Shown piece by piece: positions 6,699 through 11,872 of a stretch of DNA of 11,872 nt. How positions within the stretch are numbered: position 1 is the first letter of the stretch; every line of letters starts with the position of its first letter. The stretch is taken from NCBI GenBank assembly GCA_023489135.1, contig JAMDCE010000385.1, positions 1-11,872 of the forward strand. The letters are read 5' to 3'. The DNA is from Chloroflexota bacterium (GTDB lineage Bacteria > Chloroflexota > Chloroflexia > JAMDCE01). The translations under genes and the position numbers were made by a program. The notes under the pieces were generated by a model, which saw only the letters and a program-made list of their open reading frames with translations, searched no databases and was not told the origin of the DNA.

Positions 6699-7079
6699 TT
6701 AGTCCTTCGTGACGCCGGCCAATCGTTGGCTCTCCCGACTTGTCGGGACACCGTGCGCGGGACGATTCGTCTCCTCAGAAGAAATCTGCCGGTCCGAAGG
6801 ACTCCGGATTCCTTCGGAGGGTAGGCTGGCATCGATCTTGGTTCCCGATTCTTCGGCTCGTGCCCCACCGTGACATCCCGCTTGCTGATCCCCGTGGCCC
6901 ATTCCCTTCATCATAAAGAGGTGCATTAAGGGACATAGCATCAAAATGGCGAATGTGCCTATGGTGCCAAGAGGTACATTGAAGACGAAGACAGCTGCCA
7001 GAAATGCCATAGGCACGACACAACAAATGACCATCAGAAGCGTGTGATTACCCTTAAACAACCGAGCGATATCATTCAT
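6699..7079 (-). CDS. DUF2933-like small membrane protein with a Cys/Met/His cluster
   Basis: 126 residues with two hydrophobic helices (about 13-34 and 37-56). The second ends in CPLMHLFMMKGMGHG (49-63), which matches the CPLMHLFM-type signature of DUF2933 proteins, small membrane proteins often found near metal-resistance and redox genes. A second Cys-His (CHGG, 69-72) follows. The remaining ~55 residues are polar and look disordered, which is longer than the usual family member. Met, His and Cys grouped at a helix end suggest a soft-metal site (inference). ATG 7079 follows AAAGGA at about 11 nt. The gene starts 25 nt after the Rieske gene and ends 7 nt before the anchored protein gene, so the three form one operon. 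Confidence 0.78.
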   Translation of the reverse strand: MNDIARLFKGNHTLLMVICCVVPMAFLAAVFVFNVPLGTIGTFAILMLCPLMHLFMMKGMGHGDQQAGCHGGARAEESGTKIDASLPSEGIRSPSDRQISSEETNRPAHGVPTSRESQRLAGVTKD

Positions 7080-7104
7080 TGGTTATTCTTCCTTTCTTGT
7101 TTGA

Positions 7105-7629
7105 TCAGCTAACACGTTCGAGATTGGCATTCAAACGGTACATCATCCCGATGTATAGCATGCCATTCTCGACCTTGGTCTCATAGCGATCCAGGGGCCG
7201 TGGAGGAGGACCTCCGATCACCCTCCCATCGACGTCGTAAATGCCATCGTGACAGGGGCAAAAGAAACGATTTCTGTCCGCCTGCCAGGAATAGGCGCAA
7301 CCCAGATGGGTGCACCTTGGATCGTAAGCTGTGAATTGCTGACCGTCCTTCGTGAGGATCCACACCGCTTTCTTCACCGTTTCCTCGATCCAGCCATCGC
7401 GCCTGAGTTGGGTGTATTCGGCCTTCTGCGGAATGCCCGTGGCGAAATCCTTCACCGGGCCAACCTCCAGCCACTCGATCTTGCTCTTGCTCAGCGCGGG
7501 TGAGACGGCGTAGCCCACAAGGGGGATGCCAAGGGCAGCGCCGATCAGGCCGGCAATGCTGCCAATGCCCAGACTTAGGAAGCGTCTCCTGGAAAGTAGC
7601 CTACGGTCTATCCCGTTCAGCGGATGCAT
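7105..7629 (-). CDS. Rieske [2Fe-2S] protein with Tat signal/anchor, QcrA/PetC-like
   Basis: 174 residues. A twin-arginine motif SRRRFLSLG (13-21) precedes a hydrophobic segment (about 19-43), indicating Tat export and probably an uncleaved anchor. The Rieske cluster site is complete: CTHLGC (106-111) gives ligands Cys106 and His108, and CPCHDG (124-129) gives Cys124 and His127; Cys111 and Cys126 would form the disulfide seen in bc-type Rieske proteins. GGPPPRPL (139-146) is the Pro loop. These features fit the electron-transfer subunit of a cytochrome bc/b6f-type complex. No cytochrome b or c1 gene is next to it in this window, so it may serve another oxidoreductase. ATG 7629 has GGAGGTGGG upstream. 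It is followed by the DUF2933-like gene 25 nt later. Confidence 0.93.
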   Translation of the reverse strand: MHPLNGIDRRLLSRRRFLSLGIGSIAGLIGAALGIPLVGYAVSPALSKSKIEWLEVGPVKDFATGIPQKAEYTQLRRDGWIEETVKKAVWILTKDGQQFTAYDPRCTHLGCAYSWQADRNRFFCPCHDGIYDVDGRVIGGPPPRPLDRYETKVENGMLYIGMMYRLNANLERVS

Positions 7630-7822
7630 AAGATTCCCACCTCCAATCGCGATAGCGGTCGAAATCGCCGACTTTCGCCGTTGATGCCATATTCTTTACC
7701 TCATCGTGCCTGAACCGCTCGAAGAAAGTGAGAGGGGAAGCAGTGTAGGCTCCTCCCCTCTCGCCAACACAAGGAGAAACATGGTCGCAGCCGCCGATGA
7801 AGCCACAACTTTCTTCTGCCAT
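7601..7822 (-). CDS. possible small Cys-containing protein upstream of the Rieske gene
   Basis: A 73-residue open frame that overlaps the Rieske start by 29 nt. The N-terminus has three evenly spaced Cys (CGFIGGCDHVSPC, residues 6-18). ATG 7822 has only a weak AGGATGG site. An internal ATG at 7690 has a better GAGG with an 8-nt spacer and would give a 29-residue leader peptide. The hairpin at 7730-7762 lies inside the longer version, which argues against it. No family is recognised. Confidence 0.25.
   Translation of the reverse strand: MAEESCGFIGGCDHVSPCVGERGGAYTASPLTFFERFRHDEVKNMASTAKVGDFDRYRDWRWESYASAERDRP
7730..7762. other. G/C-rich hairpin in the Rieske operon leader
   Basis: GAGAGGGGAAG (7730-7740) pairs with CCTCCCCTCTC (7752-7762) over 11 bp with one mismatch, leaving an 11-nt loop. 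On the minus strand it would be 5' of the Rieske gene, followed by ACTTTCTTC, too poor in T for a confident terminator. It could be an attenuator, an operator with GGGG/CCCC half-sites, or a transcript hairpin. Confidence 0.4.
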
Positions 7823-7867
7823 CCATACACTACCATCCTAAAAGCTAACTTAACATCTGTGCCTTAA
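7781..7867 (+). CDS. possible 28-residue leader peptide
   Basis: ATG 7781 follows AAGGAG (7771-7776) closely and the frame has 28 codons to TAA 7865-7867. The peptide contains FFCHPYTTILK. It lies about 200 nt before the Met-rich lipoprotein gene, on the same strand. There is no homology basis, so it is listed only for its ribosome site. Confidence 0.2.
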   Translation: MVAAADEATTFFCHPYTTILKANLTSVP

Positions 7868-7945
7868 ACCAAACTGAATCGTCACTGAGACTTGTGGGAA
7901 TGGTTGGTCGAGATTAGCCTGGTCGGTAACGACAATGCGGGAAAC

Positions 7946-7972
7946 GCCAGCGTGCGTCATCACGCCGCTGGC
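7946..7972. other. hairpin upstream of the lipoprotein gene
   Basis: GCCAGCG-t-GCG (7946-7956) pairs with CGC-CGCTGGC (7963-7972): ten base pairs with one bulged T and a six-base loop. No T-run follows on either strand. This may be part of the lipoprotein gene's leader or a regulator site. Confidence 0.35.
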
Positions 7973-8070
7973 ACGACAAATGCAGAGATTCGAGAGGATG
8001 AGAGATACGCAAGTTGCCCCGTTGTTATTGAACCAAGATCCAGATACTTTCCGCCTTCAAGGAGGGCCCT

Positions 8071-8802
8071 ATGCGTTTTTCGGCAACACTTGTGATGGGT
8101 ATCGGAGTTGTGGTCGCGCTCCTGCTTCTAACAAACTGCACGCCCGCCGCTACGCCTCCGACGCCGACATCCGCGGCTAAGCCCACAGTTCCGCTTGCCC
8201 CCACTGTCACGGCCAAGCCACAGGCGCCCACACCAACGTCGACATCCGTTACCCCAACCCCTTCAATGGTCACTCCCCCCGCTGGAACGCCTTCCGCTGG
8301 TGTGGCACCAGTGCGACCAGGAGCCAGCATGGGTGAGATGGGGCAATCGATGCGCCAGATGGGTGGCCAGATGGGAGGGATGATGATGGGGGGCCAGGTG
8401 TCTGCGTCGCAGATGCAGCAGATGATGGATCAAATGTCCACTATGAGCAGCCAAATGGCACAGGCTTCTACTCAGGCTCAACAAGGCACGCCGGAGTTGC
8501 GGCAAATGATGGCTCAAACAATGGAACAGATGAGTGCATTGGCCAAGGGTATGAGCAATATGGCGGCCCAGATGACCCCCGAGCAGCGCCAGCAGGCAAT
8601 GCAGCAGATGCAGGGGCTGACCAACGACATGGCGCAGATGATGGATCAGATGCAGAACGTCACGCCTCAAACGAGCGCGGCCGACCAGCAGCGCCTTACG
8701 AGCCAGATGCAGCAGATGCAAGGAACAATGCGGAACATGATGAATCAATACGGAGTGGCTACGCCTACAGCTCCGACTCCGATTTCTACACCGAGAGGGT
8801 AA
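8071..8802 (+). CDS. Met/Gln-rich lipoprotein, putative soft-metal binder
   Basis: 243 residues. A lipoprotein signal (hydrophobic 7-20, lipobox LLTNC with Cys23) is followed by a Thr/Pro/Ala linker (24-82) of low complexity, then a helical Met/Gln-rich domain (87-224) with about 32 Met and 33 Gln in 138 residues, such as SASQMQQMMDQMSTMSSQM (111-129). There is no His anywhere and no Cys except the lipidated one. Met spacing of 3-4 residues would place thioethers along one side of helices, the arrangement used by copper- and silver-binding Met-rich proteins (family knowledge); the alternative is an extended coiled-coil without metal. A short Pro/Thr tail ends the protein. ATG 8071 has a strong AAGGAGG with a 7-nt spacer. 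It is divergent from the Rieske/DUF2933 operon. A function in metal storage or sensing at the cell surface is inference. Confidence 0.85.
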   Translation: MRFSATLVMGIGVVVALLLLTNCTPAATPPTPTSAAKPTVPLAPTVTAKPQAPTPTSTSVTPTPSMVTPPAGTPSAGVAPVRPGASMGEMGQSMRQMGGQMGGMMMGGQVSASQMQQMMDQMSTMSSQMAQASTQAQQGTPELRQMMAQTMEQMSALAKGMSNMAAQMTPEQRQQAMQQMQGLTNDMAQMMDQMQNVTPQTSAADQQRLTSQMQQMQGTMRNMMNQYGVATPTAPTPISTPRG

Positions 8803-8848
8803 TGGAACCGAGATGGCACATCGCCGTAACTGAAGGCTCGTGAAGGGC

Positions 8849-8884
8849 TTGGCCATCATAATATTCAGGTGAGTTCAAGGCCAA
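8849..8884. other. inverted repeat between convergent genes
   Basis: TTGGCC (8849-8854) and GGCCAA (8879-8884) face each other between the convergent lipoprotein and XRE genes, with further CTTGG/CCAAG pieces at 8889-8910. No T-run follows either arm, so a terminator role is unproven. Confidence 0.25.
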
Positions 8885-8912
8885 CCGCCTTGGCATCTGG
8901 ATCTTACCAAGC

Positions 8913-9176
8913 CTATCTGCGCAGCGGGGCATATCCTGCAGACAGGAGCAGCTCATCGATATCCTCCAAATGAATATCCTCATTACCGCGAGCCAACGCG
9001 AAGCAAAGCATCAGCACCGTCTCGCGGCTCGGATTGGTCTTCGAGCCATCCTCCAACCTTTTCAAGTAAGCCTGATCCAGGCCGGTGACTTTGTGTAGCT
9101 CGTATCGGCTCTTCTTCGCTCGTTCCCTCAGGACTTGCAGCAGTTCCGCAAACTCCGATCTAACCGCCCCTTGCAT
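8913..9176 (-). CDS. XRE-family helix-turn-helix regulator
   Basis: 87 residues, almost entirely one HTH domain: EFAELLQVLRERAKKSRYELHKVTGLDQAYLKRLEDG (about 8-44), then PSRETVLMLCFALA (49-62), the five-helix Cro/C1-type pattern with recognition helix around DQAYLKRLEDG. The C-terminal tail EDIDELLLSAGYAPLRR is typical for small XRE proteins. ATG 9176 sits after GGGGGAGGGG and overlaps the end of the helicase gene by 17 nt, so it is translationally coupled and is the last gene of the ParB-like/helicase operon. It likely represses that operon or senses its state, as in phage and plasmid modules (inference). Confidence 0.9.
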   Translation of the reverse strand: MQGAVRSEFAELLQVLRERAKKSRYELHKVTGLDQAYLKRLEDGSKTNPSRETVLMLCFALARGNEDIHLEDIDELLLSAGYAPLRR

Positions 9177-10203
9177 CCCCTCCCCCTAAATTTCCTGCGT
9201 TTGCTTGATTCGTCCCCAAAGTGTCGAACCGGAAGAACTGGCCCCAGAGATCGAATTCCAGCTCTACGTACGCAGGCCCGCCACGATTCTTCTCAATCGA
9301 GAAAAGCACAGGACGACCACCTGTTCCCCCGTCACGATATTGGCCCGGATTCATCAGGATCGCAACATCGCATTCGTACTGGAGAGCAGTGCCGCCCCTC
9401 AAGTCAGCAAGGCGCACACGATCGCCCTTTAGACCGTCTTTGTCTGCGGCGGCGAGGGCCACGATCGGCACTTCGTAGGACAGAGCCAGGTCCTTGAGCC
9501 CCTCGGCGATGATGTTCACTTTTTCTTCGTCGGTCACATCCTCACGGTTGCGATTCAGGGGAATCTTCTGAAGGTAGTCAACGAAGACGACCAGGTCATC
9601 GCCGTGGCGCAGCATCTCCTGGATATAGACGTCAAGTACTTTCAAAGTCGTACGAATCGGATTGCTCTTGCTCAGCAGGAGATTTTGCCAATAGCGGGCC
9701 ATCCTCTGCATCGCCCTGGCCGCGGCTGGTTTCTCGGCAAGGATGGTGTTGAGGCCAACGGCTCGCGATGACCTTGCAGAAGCGACACAGCGGTGCAAGG
9801 TCTGAAGATCCAGTCCTGGCAAAGTCGGTGGCAGGGAATCCACGCTCTCCAAACAGACCAACCGATTGAAGAGGTACTCCTCATCATGCTCGAAGCATAC
9901 GTAGCAGATTCTCGCTTCTCCCGAAAGTGCGATGTTGCGGGCCACCTGGAGGGCGAAGATTGTCTTCCCGATTCCTTGTCGTCCACCCACTAGAATCAGC
10001 TCGCCGGGACGCAGTCCACCGCCGAGCACTATGTCCAGGGGGGCGAAGCCGGTCGGCACCGGCCGATAGCCCTTTAGCTGGCCAATGGCAATGCGTTCGT
10101 CGGCCTCGGCCACCACCTGTGATAACGCTTTTGGGAAGCAAAGCCCTAGCGGAAGAACTGGCAGTATCCGAGGCTTGCCACCGCCCTGGATTTCCCTCAG
10201 CAT
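9160..10203 (-). CDS. DnaB-type replicative helicase core (RecA-fold ATPase) without the DnaB N-terminal domain
   Basis: 347 residues. The domain begins at PTGFAPLDIVLGGGLRPGEL (50-69), the standard entry of DnaB C-terminal domains. Walker A is GGRQGIGKT (73-81), the catalytic Glu is likely Glu105 (CFEHDEE), and Walker B is DDLVVFVDYLQKI (202-214). LADLRGGTALQYECDVAILMNP (265-286) and SIEKNRGGP (302-310) match the DnaB LSDLR and KNRxGP motifs, the latter carrying the arginine-finger region. The ~100-residue primase-interacting N-terminal domain of DnaB is absent; only about 49 leading residues remain. So it is a DnaB-like hexameric helicase or ATPase that may be loaded differently. Its ATG directly abuts the TAG of the ParB-like gene (TAGATG), with GGAGGAAGG upstream. 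It probably acts with that protein on DNA. Confidence 0.9.
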   Translation of the reverse strand: MLREIQGGGKPRILPVLPLGLCFPKALSQVVAEADERIAIGQLKGYRPVPTGFAPLDIVLGGGLRPGELILVGGRQGIGKTIFALQVARNIALSGEARICYVCFEHDEEYLFNRLVCLESVDSLPPTLPGLDLQTLHRCVASARSSRAVGLNTILAEKPAAARAMQRMARYWQNLLLSKSNPIRTTLKVLDVYIQEMLRHGDDLVVFVDYLQKIPLNRNREDVTDEEKVNIIAEGLKDLALSYEVPIVALAAADKDGLKGDRVRLADLRGGTALQYECDVAILMNPGQYRDGGTGGRPVLFSIEKNRGGPAYVELEFDLWGQFFRFDTLGTNQANAGNLGGGDARGG

Positions 10204-11160
10204 CTACCTTCCTCCACCCGCAGCACTCAGTGCTAAGCCAGCATCTCTGGTGGGTTGCAGAACCTGCCCCTTCCCTGTTCCCGTAAGGCCGATGTCGACC
10301 AGGCTGAGATGAACCTCTCGTCCCGTCGCCTTCCCCACATTGCTGGACCCCACCGTCAACCTTTCTGCAGCGAACTTCATTGCCTGCCTGCGGGTCCACC
10401 CCTCCTCAACCAGGCCACGAATCATCTCTTTCTGCAAAGCCTCCGGGTAAGTTGTTCTGATCGGCCGCAAATCCGTCGGAAAGGGTATCGTGCCGTCCTT
10501 TAGGTTATGCTCTTTGAGAAGCGTGAGCCCGTGGAGCAGGTCCCGAATGCGTGCCATAGGCAGGCCGGAAAGGGCACTGAGTGTTGGATGAGAGGGTGGA
10601 AAGAAATGCCGCATTCGATAGAGATCGTGCAGCGCCAGGAGGTATCTGGCCTGGTTCTCCCAAGAAAGATCGAGCCGCAACAACTCGTAGCGATAGAATT
10701 GCACCGCCGCCCTGTACTCGTCCAGGTCGGCAATCCGAGCCAGCACCCCTCTGCGATCCAGTGCCCGAACCGCCAGGAAAACGTCGATGCCGGCTATCAG
10801 CCGGTAGTCGTGCCGAGTTGCGCCCCTCTCCGGCGCAACTATCACCGGTCTCCGCTGGCCGAACCTCCTGATGATGCGGCCGAGAATCTTGAGCATCGCC
10901 TCGTCATACGCAGCCAGGGAAGAGCCGGGCAGCGAATCGTACCGAATCGAGTCTATGGGCATCTCGCGGCCTGCCGTGGGCTTTGATTCGCCGTCGACCA
11001 TGGGCAAGATCTGAGCTTGGATGGAGCGATTGCCGCAGGGGCAATACCTGGAATAATGACAGCGAAGGCAACCGCCCGGACAATCCGGTGGGATCACGAC
11101 CTCGAGCTGGCAGGTCTTACAATTCCTAGAGCATATCGGATCTTCGACGTCCCGCCTCAT
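10204..11160 (-). CDS. ParB/Spo0J-family protein with an N-terminal eight-Cys cluster
   Basis: 318 residues. The N-terminus holds eight Cys (10, 14, 17, 27, 31, 34, 40, 42): two tandem C-x3-C-x2-C units and a final C-x-C, consistent with zinc or Fe-S binding. A ParB-like domain follows: PIDSIRYDSLPG (67-78), LGRIIRRFGQRRPVIVAP (about 93-110) and YRLIAGIDVFLAVRAL (119-134). The family GERRxRA motif, which binds CTP in ParB, is here GIDVFLA, so CTP use is unlikely. The next part (about 163-217: LSWENQARYLLALHDLYRM, then LSALSGLPMARIRDLLHGL) fits the ParB HTH domain. A C-terminal helical segment (GLVEEGWTRRQAMKFAAERL) may be another HTH or oligomerisation part. ATG 11160 has GAGG upstream. It abuts the helicase gene and probably recognises a DNA site for it (inference). 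Confidence 0.72.
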   Translation of the reverse strand: MRRDVEDPICSRNCKTCQLEVVIPPDCPGGCLRCHYSRYCPCGNRSIQAQILPMVDGESKPTAGREMPIDSIRYDSLPGSSLAAYDEAMLKILGRIIRRFGQRRPVIVAPERGATRHDYRLIAGIDVFLAVRALDRRGVLARIADLDEYRAAVQFYRYELLRLDLSWENQARYLLALHDLYRMRHFFPPSHPTLSALSGLPMARIRDLLHGLTLLKEHNLKDGTIPFPTDLRPIRTTYPEALQKEMIRGLVEEGWTRRQAMKFAAERLTVGSSNVGKATGREVHLSLVDIGLTGTGKGQVLQPTRDAGLALSAAGGGR

Positions 11161-11210
11161 CTTCCCAAGCCTCGACGGATTTAGCGCCTGCCTTCGCGGA
11201 TCGTCTCTCG

Positions 11211-11230
11211 TCCGGGCCTCTTGGTCCGGA
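11211..11230. other. hairpin in the 5' leader of the ParB-like operon
   Basis: TCCGG-g-CC-tctt-GG-t-CCGGA forms 5+2 bp with one mismatch and a four-base loop. It would lie about 50 nt 5' of the ParB-like start in the transcript from the promoter at 11271-11299. Confidence 0.35.
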
Positions 11231-11244
11231 GATCGAATGCGATC
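11231..11244. promoter_or_regulatory. possible operator, inverted repeat
   Basis: GATCG-aatg-CGATC is a perfect 5-bp inverted repeat about 20 nt downstream of the expected transcription start. The symmetry and place would suit the XRE protein as repressor, but this is only positional. Confidence 0.3.
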
Positions 11245-11270
11245 CAGAAGAGTTGGCTTTCTGAGATCAC

Positions 11271-11299
11271 ACTTTACCTTGGCTTTTGCAGGTGGTCAA
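11271..11299 (-). promoter_or_regulatory. sigma70-type promoter of the ParB-like/helicase/XRE operon
   Basis: On the minus strand, TTGACC (11299-11294, five of six to consensus) and TAAAGT (11276-11271, four of six) are spaced by exactly 17 nt. Directly upstream are two T6 runs (A6 on plus at 11298-11303 and 11309-11314), phased 11 bp apart, which suits an UP element. The start would be near 11264, leaving a leader of about 100 nt. Confidence 0.6.
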
Positions 11300-11326
11300 A
11301 AAACTGGGAAAAAAGAGGCCAAGCTT

Positions 11327-11354
11327 GGGACATTTTGAGACAGTTTCAGGGACC
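11327..11354. repeat. GRGAC short direct repeats upstream of the operon promoter
   Basis: GGGACA (11327-11332), GAGACA (11337-11342) and GGGACC (11349-11354) are spaced 10 and 12 bp, about one helix turn, upstream of the UP element. They may be an activator or ParB-like binding array, or the end of a transposon-like element; nothing downstream proves either. Confidence 0.35.
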
Positions 11355-11365
11355 TGGGGCGAAAA

Positions 11366-11872
11366 TCAGGAGATGCCGGAGGGTCGATTCGGATCGAGGA
11401 AGGCCACGACGAAGTCCCGGATGTACTTGTCGTGGTAGCGGGTCAGCGTCCGGCGCGAAACGTTTAGCTCTGCGGCGATCCTCTCCACCGTGTATCTGCC
11501 GATCTTCTCATCATACTGCTCGATGTACCGACGATTGAGGTAGATCCACCTGAGGCTATCGCGGCCACCGGGGCGCGAAGGCTTCATGGCCGCGATGGTG
11601 CTGGCTATCTCGTCTCGGAGGCTGTCCGCGGCATCCCTACGGCTGCGGGACAACCGGGATTGCACGCGCGAGCACCTGAGAAACGGACTTTTCTCAAGAA
11701 CGAACGGCTCGTAATATCCCTCCAACATCTCGTTCGCGGCAGCGATGATCTCGGCCGCGTTCTTGAATCTCAATCCAGAGCTATCACAAACCGCGAGGAG
11801 ATTCCTGGCATCTCCGCTGGAGGTATCCGGCTCTTGCAGCCGCTGTAGTCGCTCCAGTCTTCGCTGCAGCTT
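11366..11872 (-). CDS. coiled-coil/helix-turn-helix protein (5' end outside window)
   Basis: The frame is open from the window edge to TGA 11368-11366: 168 codons visible, no start seen. It starts inside a Leu/Arg/Gln-rich heptad-like helix (LQRRLERLQRLQEPD), then a helical stretch (AAEIIAAANEMLEGYYEPF), a basic Arg/Ser-rich linker, and a C-terminal HTH: YTVERIAAELNVSRRTLTRYHDKYI (127-151 of the visible part). The HTH is of the general tri-helical type used by transposases, resolvases and regulators. An internal TTG at 11773 is in frame but has no support as a start. It ends 205 nt before the ParB-like gene, which has its own promoter, so the two may be expressed separately. DNA binding is likely; a specific role is unknown. 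Confidence 0.65.
   Translation of the reverse strand, partial: KLQRRLERLQRLQEPDTSSGDARNLLAVCDSSGLRFKNAAEIIAAANEMLEGYYEPFVLEKSPFLRCSRVQSRLSRSRRDAADSLRDEIASTIAAMKPSRPGGRDSLRWIYLNRRYIEQYDEKIGRYTVERIAAELNVSRRTLTRYHDKYIRDFVVAFLDPNRPSGIS

Larger units (their letters stand above)
7630..8070. other. 441-nt divergent regulatory region between the Rieske operon and the Met-rich lipoprotein gene
   Basis: No certain gene is present. The region holds two hairpins (7730-7762 and 7946-7972), a doubtful small minus-strand ORF and a doubtful 28-codon plus-strand ORF. No convincing -35/-10 pair was found on either strand. Since both flanking units look metal- or redox-related, this is where shared regulation would be expected. 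Confidence 0.6.

Noticed and set aside
6692..6868. 59-residue N-terminal extension of the anchored protein
   Set aside because: It lies wholly over the DUF2933-like coding sequence in another frame and is Arg/Pro-rich; ATG 6691 just after that gene's stop is far better.
7935..8180. 81-codon plus-strand frame overlapping the lipoprotein start
   Set aside because: It overlaps the strong AAGGAGG site and signal peptide of the lipoprotein and has no ribosome site of its own.
8263..8859. His/Leu-rich minus-strand frame opposite the Met-rich lipoprotein
   Set aside because: The His/Leu repeats are simply the complement of CAG-ATG (Gln-Met) codons; there is no start context.
10977..11133. C-x3-C-x2-C as a radical SAM site in the ParB-like protein
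   Set aside because: The motif is tandem, at the extreme N-terminus, and followed by ParB domains rather than a radical SAM barrel.
11327..11354. GRGACA repeats as definite transposon terminal repeats
   Set aside because: No transposase, matching second end or target duplication is visible; their place just upstream of a good promoter favours regulation.

Overview
The window is bacterial, with tightly packed genes, Shine-Dalgarno sites of the GGAGG type and, by eye, mid-50s GC. No taxonomic marker gene is present. The Thr/Pro-rich linker of the lipoprotein at 8071-8802 is a style common in Chloroflexota, so that phylum is a weak guess only. Almost all genes lie on the minus strand; only the membrane methyltransferase (5323-6111) and the Met-rich lipoprotein (8071-8802) are clearly on the plus strand.

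Region 1-2817 (minus): a TraB/GumN-like protein, an SRPBCC ligand-binding protein, a class I SAM methyltransferase and an alpha/beta hydrolase with an Asp nucleophile, cut by the window edge. They look like small accessory enzymes. The first 29 bases nearly repeat, in inverted orientation, the 3' end of the nuclease-like gene at 3628, and hydrolase similarity fades at that point, so a rearrangement or an assembly join is suspected.

Region 2957-4893 (minus): a two-gene unit of a helix-hairpin-helix plus PD-(D/E)xK-like protein followed 8 nt later by a LuxR-type regulator whose receiver has lost its phosphorylation site (Glu in place of Asp). A 429-nt gene-free stretch separates it from a divergent ICMT-like membrane methyltransferase.

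Region 6131-8802: an envelope redox/metal locus. A Tat-exported Rieske protein, a DUF2933-like two-helix membrane protein with a Cys/Met/His cluster, and a single-pass anchored protein form a minus-strand operon. Divergent from it, across a 441-nt region with hairpins and very small ORFs, is a lipoprotein with about 32 Met in 138 residues. Soft-metal (copper-like) handling is the inferred theme.

Region 8913-11872 (minus): a DNA-processing module with an incomplete coiled-coil/HTH protein, then a recognisable sigma70-type promoter with an A-tract UP element and GRGACA repeats, then a ParB-family protein with an eight-Cys N-terminal cluster, a DnaB-type helicase core lacking the DnaB N-terminal domain, and an XRE-type regulator. 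The last three genes abut or overlap. This resembles the replication or maintenance cassette of an integrated element and is the best candidate for an undescribed system here.
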